A DNA stretch of 14,711 nt from JBBTXJ01 sp038061815. Lineage in GTDB: Bacteria; Patescibacteriota; Patescibacteriia; Magasanikbacterales; JBBTXJ01. A program made the translations under genes and the position numbers. The stretch is taken from positions 1-14,711 of the forward strand of contig JBBTYK010000042.1 of the NCBI GenBank assembly GCA_038061815.1, read 5' to 3'. Positions 6,496-13,159 of this stretch are shown here, piece after piece. Under the pieces are notes generated by a model. The model was not told where the DNA came from. It worked only from the letters and a program-made list of their open reading frames with translations, and did no database searches. Position 1 is the first letter of the stretch; the number at the start of each line of letters is the position of its first letter.

Positions 6496-7047
6496 TTATG
6501 ATGGTGTCGGCGCCCCCAACACCGCTTCAATATCCGGATGCTTATGCAATTCCTCATACTGCGGCAATACCGCCGTAGATTTCACGCCCAGATACCGCAA
6601 AAACTCAAAACTCGGTTCGTACACTTCAGTGTGCATCGCCGCGTCTTGGCGCTCGTCAATCAGTCCGCGCATGAGCAGATTCCGCACGATGAGCGAACAA
6701 ATCACGCCGCGAATCAATTCCAGTTCCGCCTTCGTAACCGGCCCGCGATACGCGATAATTGTGAGCGTTTCCAACTGCGGACGCGTCAGTTCACCGCTCA
6801 CCTGTTCTTTCAAAAACGAACGCATCAGTTCGCCGAGTTCCGGTTTTGTGGCAAGAATCACCTCGGCGCCGCGATGAATGACGACAAGCCCTGACGCATC
6901 ATCGGTGTAGCGTTCCTCAAGCGCCGTGAGCGCCGCGGCAATCTCGGCATCTTTCGCGCCAGTGAGTTTCGCCAGTTGCCGAGCCGAAAGCGGCGCCGTG
7001 GCGGTGAAAAGAATCCCCTCAATTTTTGCGGACAATGATGCGCTCAT
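6496..7047 (-). CDS. scpB: Segregation and condensation protein ScpB
   Basis: A 183-residue protein of two winged-helix domains, the usual ScpB size. The N-terminal part (SAKIEGILFTATAPLSARQLAKLTG) and the hallmark ETLTIIAYRGPVTKAELELIRGV (about residues 94-116) identify the family. ScpB dimers bind ScpA, and the pair joins SMC to form the bacterial condensin that organises and separates chromosomes. The start ATG overlaps the stop of scpA by four bases (ATGA), so the two are translationally coupled, as expected for partners made in fixed ratio. The C-terminal tail after EFLRYLGV is short and ends in a small Pro/Ser stretch. Confidence 0.95.
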   Translation of the reverse strand: MSASLSAKIEGILFTATAPLSARQLAKLTGAKDAEIAAALTALEERYTDDASGLVVIHRGAEVILATKPELGELMRSFLKEQVSGELTRPQLETLTIIAYRGPVTKAELELIRGVICSLIVRNLLMRGLIDERQDAAMHTEVYEPSFEFLRYLGVKSTAVLPQYEELHKHPDIEAVLGAPTPS

Positions 7048-7733
7048 ACCGCCATAATGTGAATGTCGTCAAACAGCGCGCGCTGGCTCACGCGCACATG
7101 GCGCTGTTTAACCATCTCCAACAGCGCCAAAAAATGCACGATGTGTTCTGCGCGGTCCGCGCCGCGCCGCAGGAGATGCTGAAACGTGAACCGTTTTCCG
7201 GCATCAAGAAACACTCGAATGCGCGCAATGGATTCTTCAATGGAAATCGTGTTGACGATGTCCATACGTTCCACCATCGCGCGCCGTTTCGTGTGAACGC
7301 CTATCAGTTGCTGCATGACCTGTTCCAAAATGGACGACGTCACGCCCTTCGGCTCCACAAATTCTCCTGTCAGTTGCGTCATTTCGCGCGCATAGGCGGT
7401 GCATCCGCTCTCGTAGCGCGCCTCCAATTCCCGCGCCGCATCCATGAATTTTTTATACAGCCGCAACTGGTCCTCAAGCGCAACGCCTTCCTCTTCCGGC
7501 GCCTCATCCGGCACCAACAATTTTGACTTCAAATACACCAGCCGCGCGGCAATCACTAAAAAATCCGCAATTTCCGCCGTGCGCGACGCGTCAAGCTTTT
7601 CCACATACGCCAAATACTCCTCCGTTACTTTGGCAAGCGACACTTTTGAAATGTCCAAATCCTCCTTCTCAATCAGTTGCAACAATACATCAAGCGGCCC
7701 GCGGAATTGTCCCAATGACGTCTCAAAAATCAT
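7044..7733 (-). CDS. scpA: Segregation and condensation protein ScpA (kleisin)
   Basis: A 229-residue kleisin. The N-terminal signature FRGPLDVLLQLIEKEDLDISKVSLAKVTEEYL (about residues 9-40) binds the SMC neck. It is followed by the conserved helix FLVIAARLVYLKSKLLVP (about 57-74), and the C-terminal winged helix (ALLEMVKQRHVRVSQRALFDDIHI) binds the SMC head. The middle segment contacts ScpB. The gene overlaps aspS upstream and scpB downstream by four bases each (ATGA), giving a fully coupled aspS-scpA-scpB run. Length is near the family norm. I see no anomaly. Confidence 0.95.
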   Translation of the reverse strand: MIFETSLGQFRGPLDVLLQLIEKEDLDISKVSLAKVTEEYLAYVEKLDASRTAEIADFLVIAARLVYLKSKLLVPDEAPEEEGVALEDQLRLYKKFMDAARELEARYESGCTAYAREMTQLTGEFVEPKGVTSSILEQVMQQLIGVHTKRRAMVERMDIVNTISIEESIARIRVFLDAGKRFTFQHLLRRGADRAEHIVHFLALLEMVKQRHVRVSQRALFDDIHIMAV

Positions 7734-9121
7734 GCGTCAAGTTTGATGTGTAATTCTTTCAACTGCTTATCGGGGATGACGGATGGCGCGCCCATCATGA
7801 GGTCGCGGCCGCTGCCGTCTTTCGGGAATGCAATCACTTCACGAATGTTTGCCTCGCCCGCCAAGAGCATCACGATGCGGTCAATGCCGGGCGCAAATCC
7901 GCCGTGCGGCGGCGCGCCGTATTCAAACGCTTCCAGCATGTGGCCGAATCGCATCTGCTGTTCCTCGTCTGAAATGCCGAGAATATCAAAAATCTTTTTC
8001 TGCAGCGCGCGTTCGTGGATGCGGATGCTGCCGCTTGACAATTCAAATCCATTCAACACCAAATCATACGCATCTGCGTGCACGCTCATCGGCTCCGCAT
8101 CCAATTTCGCCATGTCTTCCGGTTTAATGGAGCAAAACGGATGATGTTTGGATTGCACGGAGCCGTCTTCCAACGTTTCAAACATTGGAAAATCCAACAC
8201 CCAACAAAACGCCAGTTCATTCGGGTCGTTTTTATGCTCGCGCAAATCCGGCTTGTCCGTGCCGTATTTTTCCATCGCTTCGTCATACGTCATGCGCGGG
8301 AACGGCGTCTGCAGAATTTTTTTCTCTGGCGTTATTTCGCGAATAAGCGCAATCATCATGGCCTCCGTAAATTGCAGCACGTCTTCGCGTTCCACAAACG
8401 ACATCTCAAAATCCAGTTGCGTGAATTCCGGCTGGCGGTCGCCGCGCAAGTCCTCATCGCGAAAACAGCGCGCAATCTGGAAATAGCGTTCAAAACCGGC
8501 CACCATCAACAGTTGCTTGAATTGCTGGGGCGATTGCGGCAACACGTAAAACTGTCCGGGAAACACGCGCGACGGCACCACGTACTCCCGCGCGCCTTCC
8601 GGCGTGCCTTTCATCAAAATGGGCGTTTCCACTTCAATAAATCCGTGCTCGCGCATGTACTGACGAAAGAAAAACACCACATCATCGCGCAGACGAATGT
8701 TGTGCTGCAGTCGCTCGCTCCGCAAATCCAGATAGCGATATTTCAAACGAATATCCTCGCCGACGCCGCCTGTGTCCTTATTCAGTTCAAACGGCGGCGT
8801 CTTTGACGCGTTCAGCACGGTCACGGCGTGCGCCAAAATTTCCACTGCGCCGGTTGGCAGATTTTTATTTACGCGTTTTTCTTCGCGCGGTTTCACATCG
8901 CCTTCTATCGCAACCACGTACTCATCGCGAATGGACGGCAGCGCCTCCTGCGATGCGGCATCCAATTCACCGAGCGTGCATACCACCTGCACGATGCCGC
9001 TGCAATCGCGGATATCCAAAAAGACCACCTTGCCCATGTCGCGGCGGCTGTGCACCCATCCTTTGAGCAACACCCGCTTCCCTTCCTGTTTTAATGTCTC
9101 CTGCGCCAAAATGCGTTCCAT
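7730..9121 (-). CDS. aspS: Aspartyl-tRNA synthetase, compact form without the GAD insertion
   Basis: A class II synthetase of 463 residues, charging tRNA-Asp (or Asp/Asn). The N-terminal OB-fold binds the anticodon (VLLKGWVHSRRDMGKVVFLDIRD). Motif 2 is FRDEDLRGDRQPEFTQLD (from about residue 220) and motif 3 is GGFAPGIDRIVMLLAG (about 407-422). Typical bacterial AspRS is about 590 residues with a GAD domain between YGSDKPDLR and the FLWVVDFPMFE segment. Here these are joined by only about a dozen residues (about 286-312), so the GAD domain is absent. Whether the enzyme discriminates Asp- from Asn-tRNA cannot be decided here. An in-frame ATG at 9175 exists, but I chose 9121: the protein family starts at MERILAQETL, and the promoter at 9133-9161 places the transcript start after the upstream ATG. 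First gene of the operon. Confidence 0.92.
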   Translation of the reverse strand: MERILAQETLKQEGKRVLLKGWVHSRRDMGKVVFLDIRDCSGIVQVVCTLGELDAASQEALPSIRDEYVVAIEGDVKPREEKRVNKNLPTGAVEILAHAVTVLNASKTPPFELNKDTGGVGEDIRLKYRYLDLRSERLQHNIRLRDDVVFFFRQYMREHGFIEVETPILMKGTPEGAREYVVPSRVFPGQFYVLPQSPQQFKQLLMVAGFERYFQIARCFRDEDLRGDRQPEFTQLDFEMSFVEREDVLQFTEAMMIALIREITPEKKILQTPFPRMTYDEAMEKYGTDKPDLREHKNDPNELAFCWVLDFPMFETLEDGSVQSKHHPFCSIKPEDMAKLDAEPMSVHADAYDLVLNGFELSSGSIRIHERALQKKIFDILGISDEEQQMRFGHMLEAFEYGAPPHGGFAPGIDRIVMLLAGEANIREVIAFPKDGSGRDLMMGAPSVIPDKQLKELHIKLDA

Positions 9122-9132
9122 AAACACCATAC

Positions 9133-9161
9133 ACTCTACCAAAATCGGCATCGTTTTGCAA
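9133..9161 (-). promoter_or_regulatory. Sigma70 promoter of the aspS-scpAB-dacA operon
   Basis: Minus-strand TTGCAA (9161-9156), a 17-bp spacer and TAGAGT (9138-9133). The expected start near 9126 gives a leader of only about five bases before the ATG at 9121, which has no SD. It lies back-to-back with the divergent promoter at 9175-9203; the two -35 boxes are 13 bp apart. Confidence 0.6.
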
Positions 9162-9174
9162 CTGCGAACTGTCA

Positions 9175-9203
9175 TTGACGGCCGCCTCCATCTTTGCTAT
9201 CAT
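9175..9203 (+). promoter_or_regulatory. Sigma70 promoter of the nucleoside phosphorylase gene
   Basis: TTGACG (9175-9180), a 17-bp spacer and TATCAT (9198-9203). Start expected near 9210, giving a leader of about 24 bases that contains AAGGAG. This arrangement differs from the leaderless pattern of the other genes. Confidence 0.75.
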
Positions 9204-9221
9204 CCTAATGAAAACGGCTAC

Positions 9222-9227
9222 AAGGAG
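9222..9227 (+). promoter_or_regulatory. Shine-Dalgarno sequence that decides a GTG start
   Basis: AAGGAG lies six bases before GTG at 9234. It selects this GTG over the out-of-frame ATG at 9209 and over the far longer in-frame opening upstream, which overlaps aspS on the other strand. It is the only convincing SD in the window. Confidence 0.85.
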
Positions 9228-9233
9228 AAGAAC

Positions 9234-10073
9234 GTGCCATACCGAAACGCAGACCGGGAAAAAGCGGCGTATTATGCCGCCGAGGTAATCCGAGAAAACC
9301 TCGGCATTGCCTCTGACCGAGAACAACCCATTGGGCTTGTGCTTGGCACTGGGTGGGGAGACGTTCTTCCCATCGAGGGAGCAGCGATGCTTTCGTTTCG
9401 CGACATCCCCGGTTTTGAAACGCTCGAGACGCTCGAAGGACACGCGCGCACCGTGGTGTCCGGACGTGTTGCGGACAAACTCGTGCTCGCCCTCCGCGGC
9501 CGCGTGCATCTGAACGAGGCGCCGTGCGACCAGAACATCGCCAAGATGGTGCGCCTCCAGATTGAGATGCTCCTGAAGTGCGACGTCCGCACGCTCATCC
9601 TGACGAGCGCGGTCGGGGCGCTACCGAGGCCGGTTTCGCGACTGTTTCAAGTCGGCGAGGTATGCATCGTGAACGGCTTCGTCACGCTCTACGCGCCGGA
9701 CATGCCGCTCTGGGCAGGCGAGTTCTGCTCGCCGGAGGACACGCTCAACAAGGCGCTTCAATCAACCGCCATCAAGATGGCGCAGGATGTGAAGGGCGGC
9801 ACGGCAGGCCATGTGATGGTGCGCGGCCCGTTCTTTGAGGGACGACGGCACGACAAGGAGCTGCTCGCCCGAACCGGCGCCAGTGTCGTCGGCATGAGCA
9901 TGTTGCCCGAAGCGTGCATCGCCGCGCTGTACGATGATGCGAGCGTGCTGGGCCTCGGCTTCGTGACCAACGACGCGGTTGAGACGCACTCCCACGAGGA
10001 GAATCTCGCCCGCGCGGCGGCTGCCCGAGAGAAGCTCGGCACCTACCTCACCCGCATCATCGCCGCGCTCTGA
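9234..10073 (+). CDS. Purine nucleoside phosphorylase family protein (PNP/MTAP type)
   Basis: A 279-residue protein of the trimeric PNP/MTA phosphorylase fold, which splits purine nucleosides with phosphate for base salvage. Visible family elements are the phosphate loop IGLVLGTGWGD (33-43; usual form GSGLG), IPGFETLETLEGHA (58-71), RGRVHLNEA (88-96; usual 'GRxHxYEG'), TLILTSAVGAL (120-130), VGEVCIVNGFVTL (140-152), GPFFEG (198-203; the glutamate that contacts the base is kept) and VGMSMLPEACIA (219-230), then VTN (244-246; catalytic Asn). The T-G-W change in the phosphate loop and the GRRHDKEL segment replacing the usual ETxAE suggest a divergent subgroup, so exact substrate is open. The gene is visibly GC-richer than its neighbours (about 60% by eye) and uses a strong SD, which hints at horizontal acquisition. 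Own promoter and terminator. Confidence 0.85.
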   Translation: MPYRNADREKAAYYAAEVIRENLGIASDREQPIGLVLGTGWGDVLPIEGAAMLSFRDIPGFETLETLEGHARTVVSGRVADKLVLALRGRVHLNEAPCDQNIAKMVRLQIEMLLKCDVRTLILTSAVGALPRPVSRLFQVGEVCIVNGFVTLYAPDMPLWAGEFCSPEDTLNKALQSTAIKMAQDVKGGTAGHVMVRGPFFEGRRHDKELLARTGASVVGMSMLPEACIAALYDDASVLGLGFVTNDAVETHSHEENLARAAAAREKLGTYLTRIIAAL

Positions 10074-10086
10074 ACCGACCAACCCT

Positions 10087-10115
10087 CCACGCCTGCATTC
10101 CGGGCGTGGTTTTTT
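10087..10115 (+). terminator. Rho-independent terminator of the nucleoside phosphorylase gene
   Basis: CCACGCC (10087-10093) pairs with GGCGTGG (10103-10109), followed by six T (10110-10115). It lies 13 bp after the stop codon at 10071-10073. Confidence 0.93.
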
Positions 10116-10158
10116 ATCGCGTAAACAACACCCAATCCCCAACATCGCGCCGCGTATG
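10114..10158 (-). pseudogene. Orphan 3' end of a glycosyltransferase gene like the one at 11609-13059
   Basis: The minus strand reads TRRDVGDWVLFTR and then TAA (10116-10114). The intact glycosyltransferase ends TRRDVGDWVLLTNESQP. At DNA level 10120-10156 matches 11627-11663 at 33 of 37 bases, with 27 of the first 28 gene-sense bases identical. Upstream of the TRR codons the similarity ends and palindromic sequence begins. It is either the displaced original end of the gene, cut off by the block inserted between, or the leftover of a second gene copy. Confidence 0.7.
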
Positions 10159-10183
10159 CGACGTCCCGACAGAGCCCGAGCGA

Positions 10184-10254
10184 ATGCGAGGATTCCGCAG
10201 CGAAGCGAGCCGGTGCCGCCGTAGGCGGCACACGGCGAGCGAGCGGTTTCGCAT
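10184..10254. repeat. Nested palindrome, left flank of the methyltransferase block
   Basis: Successive arms pair from outside in: ATGCGA/TCGCAT (10184-10189/10249-10254), CCGC/GCGG (10195-10198/10243-10246), CCG/CGG (10210-10212/10233-10235) and a perfect 8-bp hairpin GTGCCGCC-gta-GGCGGCAC (10213-10231). Unpaired stretches carry the repeated words GCGAAGCGAG and GCGAGCGA. No gene is credible in 10160-10422. Confidence 0.75.
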
Positions 10255-10262
10255 CAACGTAC

Positions 10263-10329
10263 GCAACTATATGAAGTTGGCGAAGCCAATTTGGGAAAGC
10301 GAAGTGCAACGAGCTTTCCGTATAGTCGC
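10263..10329. repeat. Three-way-junction palindrome, left flank of the methyltransferase block
   Basis: GCAACTATA (10263-10271) pairs with TATAGTCGC (10321-10329) with one mismatch, enclosing two hairpins: TTGGC-gaa-GCCAA (10277-10289) and GGAAAGC/GCTTTCC (10294-10300/10313-10319). The GAA loop recurs in the right-flank structure at 11304-11320. It directly abuts GTTAGGCGT at 10331. Confidence 0.75.
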
Positions 10330-10330
10330 T

Positions 10331-10409
10331 GTTAGGCGTGGTGAGCGACCAACGGGAGCGAAAGTGCAACGTCCCGAGCGAGTGAAACGAGTGAAAGTTG
10401 CTACGGGTG
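10331..10409 (+). repeat. Left inverted-repeat arm of the methyltransferase block (interrupted)
   Basis: GTTAGGCGT (10331-10339) and TTGCTACGGGTG (10398-10409) are both found, inverted, at 11264-11272 and 11250-11261. On the right they lie two bases apart; here 58 bases intervene. That stretch contains a small CGGGA/TCCCG palindrome and the words GAGCGA and GAGTGAAAC. The left arm is therefore the same boundary sequence opened by an extra palindromic piece. Confidence 0.75.
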
Positions 10410-10422
10410 GCTTCTTAATTTC

Positions 10423-11202
10423 TCAGTTTATTTGTTTTCTTACAACCAGTAAAATATTCTCATCGAACCAACTAACTTTGTCTAAATCTTTAAACTTTCG
10501 TTGAATATTTTGTTTAAATTCCCCTAACGATCGTTCAAACTCTTTTTTATTATATAAATAAAATGTTGAATAGTGGTGATTTTGTGCCTGTTTTATAAGC
10601 CAATCCAATGAAGAAAGTCGCGCGTATTTGAAATTTTCTATAGATTCAAGTTTTAATATTGGTAGTTTTCCTAATAAACTTTTAAATGAATTTAATTCAT
10701 AAAGCCTCGTTTCTTTTTCATTAAAAAGAGGAAAATATTTTCCCCATACATTTCTACGATTCTGGTTTCTTAACCGAGTGTAAATGAACAAATATCCTCC
10801 ATCTTTCAGGATACGAGAGGATTCTTTTAGGAATTGTAGGATTTTAAAATGGTGAACAGCATTAAAGGTGAATATACAATCTAAGGAATTATCTTTAAGG
10901 GGTATTTTTCTTGCAAATGATTTTATTGTTTTGAAATTTCTAATTTTATGTTTTACTAAGAAATCTGTTAATTGTTTTAACATTTTTTTATTTGCATCAA
11001 CACAATAGAGAAATAATTTTTTACCGAGATATTGGAACAATTTTAAATCGTATCTCCCAGCACCACACCCAACATCTGTTGCGACTATTTCTGGATATTT
11101 CTGTAATTTATTTTTAATAAAAAGAATTGGCTCTAAATCAGTGGTTCTTAAATCTCTATATTGACAAGCGATTTTGGAAAAATGATGGTGTATGTTTTTC
11201 AT
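10423..11202 (-). CDS. Class I SAM-dependent methyltransferase (Methyltransf_11/UbiE-like), AT-rich
   Basis: A 259-residue methyltransferase. Motif I is VATDVGCGAGRYDLKL (about residues 40-55) and the acidic motif II is CVDANKKMLKQL (about 67-78). The segment LKDNSLDCIFTFNAVHHF (about 102-119) is the motif IV region typical of the UbiE-like group, and SSRILKDGGYLFIYT (about 128-142) follows. The C-terminal 110 residues are basic and not recognised; they probably contact the substrate, which cannot be named. The gene is strikingly AT-rich (about 30% G+C by eye) between neighbours at 50-60%, uses AAA/TTT/ATT-rich codons, and lies inside a perfect 12-bp inverted repeat with palindromes on both sides. 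These are signs of horizontal transfer. The ATG follows TATTAT (minus strand) by eight bases, consistent with a leaderless transcript. Confidence 0.87.
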   Translation of the reverse strand: MKNIHHHFSKIACQYRDLRTTDLEPILFIKNKLQKYPEIVATDVGCGAGRYDLKLFQYLGKKLFLYCVDANKKMLKQLTDFLVKHKIRNFKTIKSFARKIPLKDNSLDCIFTFNAVHHFKILQFLKESSRILKDGGYLFIYTRLRNQNRRNVWGKYFPLFNEKETRLYELNSFKSLLGKLPILKLESIENFKYARLSSLDWLIKQAQNHHYSTFYLYNKKEFERSLGEFKQNIQRKFKDLDKVSWFDENILLVVRKQIN

Positions 11203-11249
11203 AACTATAGATAATACTAAATCATTCTATATAAAGTTTTCGTCTAGGG

Positions 11250-11272
11250 CACCCGTAGCAATTACGCCTAAC
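11250..11272 (-). repeat. Right inverted-repeat arm of the methyltransferase block
   Basis: CACCCGTAGCAA (11250-11261) is a perfect inverted copy of 10398-10409, and ACGCCTAAC (11264-11272) of 10331-10339. Read on the minus strand, the boundary lies 48 bp upstream of the methyltransferase start codon. Confidence 0.8.
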
Positions 11273-11511
11273 GGGCCGCGGATAGGCAAAGTTCTCCGGC
11301 GAAGAAAAACGAAGTTTTTCTGAACCGGAGAATTTGGGCGAGGCCGCAGCCGAGCTGCCTATCCGCTGTTCTGCGGAGTCGCGAGCGAAGTCCGCCGACA
11401 GGCGGACGAGCGATGCGACACGCGCAGAACAAGGACGAAGTCCGCGGCCCGTTCTGGCGGTATACACGAGCGAGTCCGCCCGCGGCGGACGAGCGAGTGA
11501 TTCCGCCAGAA
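11270..11511. repeat. Dense multi-branched palindrome array, right flank
   Basis: At least eight stems are packed in 242 bases. They are AACGGGCCGCGGA/TCCGCGGCCCGTT (11270-11282/11441-11453, 13 bp perfect), GCGGATAGGCA/TGCCTATCCGC (11278-11288/11356-11366, 11 bp, in competition with the first) and TTCTCCGG/CCGGAGAA (11292-11299/11335-11342). Next come GAAAAAC-gaa-GTTTTTC (11304-11320), TGTTCTGCG/CGCAGAACA (11367-11375/11423-11431) and GTCCGCC-gaca-GGCGGAC (11390-11407). Last is TTCTGGCGG/CCGCCAGAA (11452-11460/11503-11511), enclosing GTCCGCC-cgc-GGCGGAC (11474-11490). The rest of this gap (11512-11608) holds no gene; a lone TATAAT at 11555-11560 leads to nothing visible. Confidence 0.85.
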
Positions 11512-11608
11512 CTAGTGGATATCCGAACTCGTGGTAATTATGCTTTAGATAAGCTATAATTTGTTGGTTTACTTCCATTCAGGGGGGTATGAAGACACGT
11601 TTACGGTA

Positions 11609-13059
11609 TCACGGCTGAGATTCGTTCGTCAAAAGCACCCAATCCCCCACATCGCGCCGCGTAAACGCGGAAAATTCCGGATATGCTTCAAGGTCCGCCA
11701 CCGCATCTTTCTCCATTACCCACCACTGATACTCCGGCCGCGTGAGATAGTGTTCAAAATTATCGCGGTCAATACTCGTCGGCATCGTGTGCCCGCGATA
11801 GCGCAGATACCAATATGTCGCCGGCAAAATGCGGCCAAAATTCCACTGCGCCGTGCGATACACGATGAGCGGCGCATCTTTTTCAACCGTCCCGTTCAGG
11901 ACGGCCGCCGCATCGCGCGCCGCTATTGAAGCGCCCGGATGCCAATGCGGCAACCGCACGCCATAAAAAACCAACAGCGCCGCCACGCCTATGGTGGCAA
12001 GCGCGCGCGGCGCGCCTTTGTAATGCAAGGCGGAAACAGCAATGAGATACAGCGCCGGCGCGAGGCCGAGCGCATACCACGTCACTTTCGTTTGCATCAC
12101 CGTCAGCGCAATGCCGAACAAAAGCACCCAAACGCCAAGCAGTATCACGGCCGGCGTAAAATGAAGTTTCGTCAATTTTTTCGGCAGAAGGAACGCAAAA
12201 CTGTATCGCCATATCCAAAAAAGCGACATGAGTCCTGCCGCTACCGTGATAAATGGCGTGGTGTTCCAGAGATACTGCGCATAAAACCACCATGGCCCCG
12301 CGTGGCCTTGCACGATTCCGGAGATGCGTGAAAAAAACTGTTCTTTCAAATACACCTGAACAAACTGCTCACCGTACGCGAGATACGCAAACACGTGCCA
12401 CGCGCCGCCGATTACGAGCCACGCAAACGCCCACGCGACCCACGCCCACCAGTGATAGTTATACGGCATGGGCTGATGGCGAATGCGGCTTTTGATGAAA
12501 AACGCCGCATGCGCGCCGAGCGGAATGAGCACGGCAAAAAATCCCAGCGTCCCGCGTGTGGCGATGGCGAGTCCCGCCGCGACGCCGGACGCCATGAACC
12601 ACCAATCAGCGTGGCCATTTTTTCCCCAACTTCGTATGAGCGCGTACAACGCCGCGAGCAGCCAGAACAAAAACAGCACGTCATGGTCAGCCGAACGCGC
12701 CATGTGGTAATCCAAAAACAACGGGCTCAAACTAAACAACAGCGCCGTCCACAAACCCGCGTACCACGAAAACAACCGCCGGCCGATGCCGTACAGCAAC
12801 AGCACCGCGCCAATCCCCGCCAACGCAGGAAAAAAACGCGCGGCGAATTCGGTTACGCCGAACACGCGAAATGAAAACGCATTCAACCAAAACGGCACGA
12901 GCGGTTTCTCAAACCACGGCTCGCCCATGAGCGTCATGCGAAGATAGTCACCGCGCTCCACCATTTCCGCGGCGATGGTGGCGTAGATGCCTTCGTCCCA
13001 GTCCTGAAGCGGCGCATCGCCCAGACGATAAAACATGACAAACACGGACACGAGCAACA
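11609..13059 (-). CDS. GT39/ArnT-like membrane glycosyltransferase, 5' end in the assembly gap
   Basis: About 483 residues are visible of a polytopic GT-C glycosyltransferase (PMT/ArnT-like). Such enzymes move a sugar from a polyprenyl-phosphate carrier onto a lipid or protein outside the membrane. The family signature lies near the N-terminus: LGDAPLQDWDEGIYATIAAEMVERGDY, with the acidic pair D21-E22 (counting from the first readable codon at 13057) in the first extracytoplasmic loop, expected to be catalytic. It is followed by EKPLVPFWLNAFSFRVFGVTEFAARFFPALAG and about ten hydrophobic helices. The C-terminal 90 residues are a small soluble domain. The first readable codons already lie inside the first helix, and no ATG precedes them, so roughly 10-20 residues are in the N-run. 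A 37-bp copy of its tail occurs at 10120-10156. Confidence 0.88.
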
Positions 13060-13159
13060 NNNNNNNNNNNNNNNNNNNNNNNNNNNNNNNNNNNNNNNNN
13101 NNNNNNNNNNNNNNNNNNNNNNNNNNNNNNNNNNNNNNNNNNNNNNNNNNNNNNNNNNN
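13060..13159. other. Assembly gap (100 N)
   Basis: Exactly 100 undetermined bases. The 3' part of recO and the 5' end of the glycosyltransferase gene are missing here. A complete RecO would need roughly 300 more bases plus the start of the next gene, so 100 is most likely a placeholder and the true gap longer. Confidence 0.95.

Noticed and set aside
5843..6877. A 344-codon + strand frame opposite dacA and scpB
   Set aside because: It is antisense to two well-identified genes and has no recognisable domain or SD.
9122..9175. Longer aspS starting at the ATG at 9175
   Set aside because: The extra 18 residues do not fit the family, and the promoter at 9133-9161 lies inside this stretch.
8772..9233. 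N-terminal extension of the phosphorylase reading frame back to 8772
   Set aside because: It overlaps aspS on the opposite strand; the SD and GTG at 9234 and the promoter at 9175-9203 define the true start.
10331..11272. A classical integron gene cassette with attC sites
   Set aside because: GTTAGGC and GCCTAAC fit the core-site consensus, but I could not find the second core word at the far end of either palindromic flank, and no integrase is present. Kept only as a hypothesis within the cassette finding.
10160..11530. CRISPR array
   Set aside because: Repeated words are short, irregularly spaced and palindromic; there are no regular repeat-spacer units and no cas genes.
11222..11578. 118-codon minus-strand frame across the right palindrome array
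   Set aside because: Its Arg/Ser/Ala-rich translation merely reflects the palindromic repeats; no family resemblance or SD.
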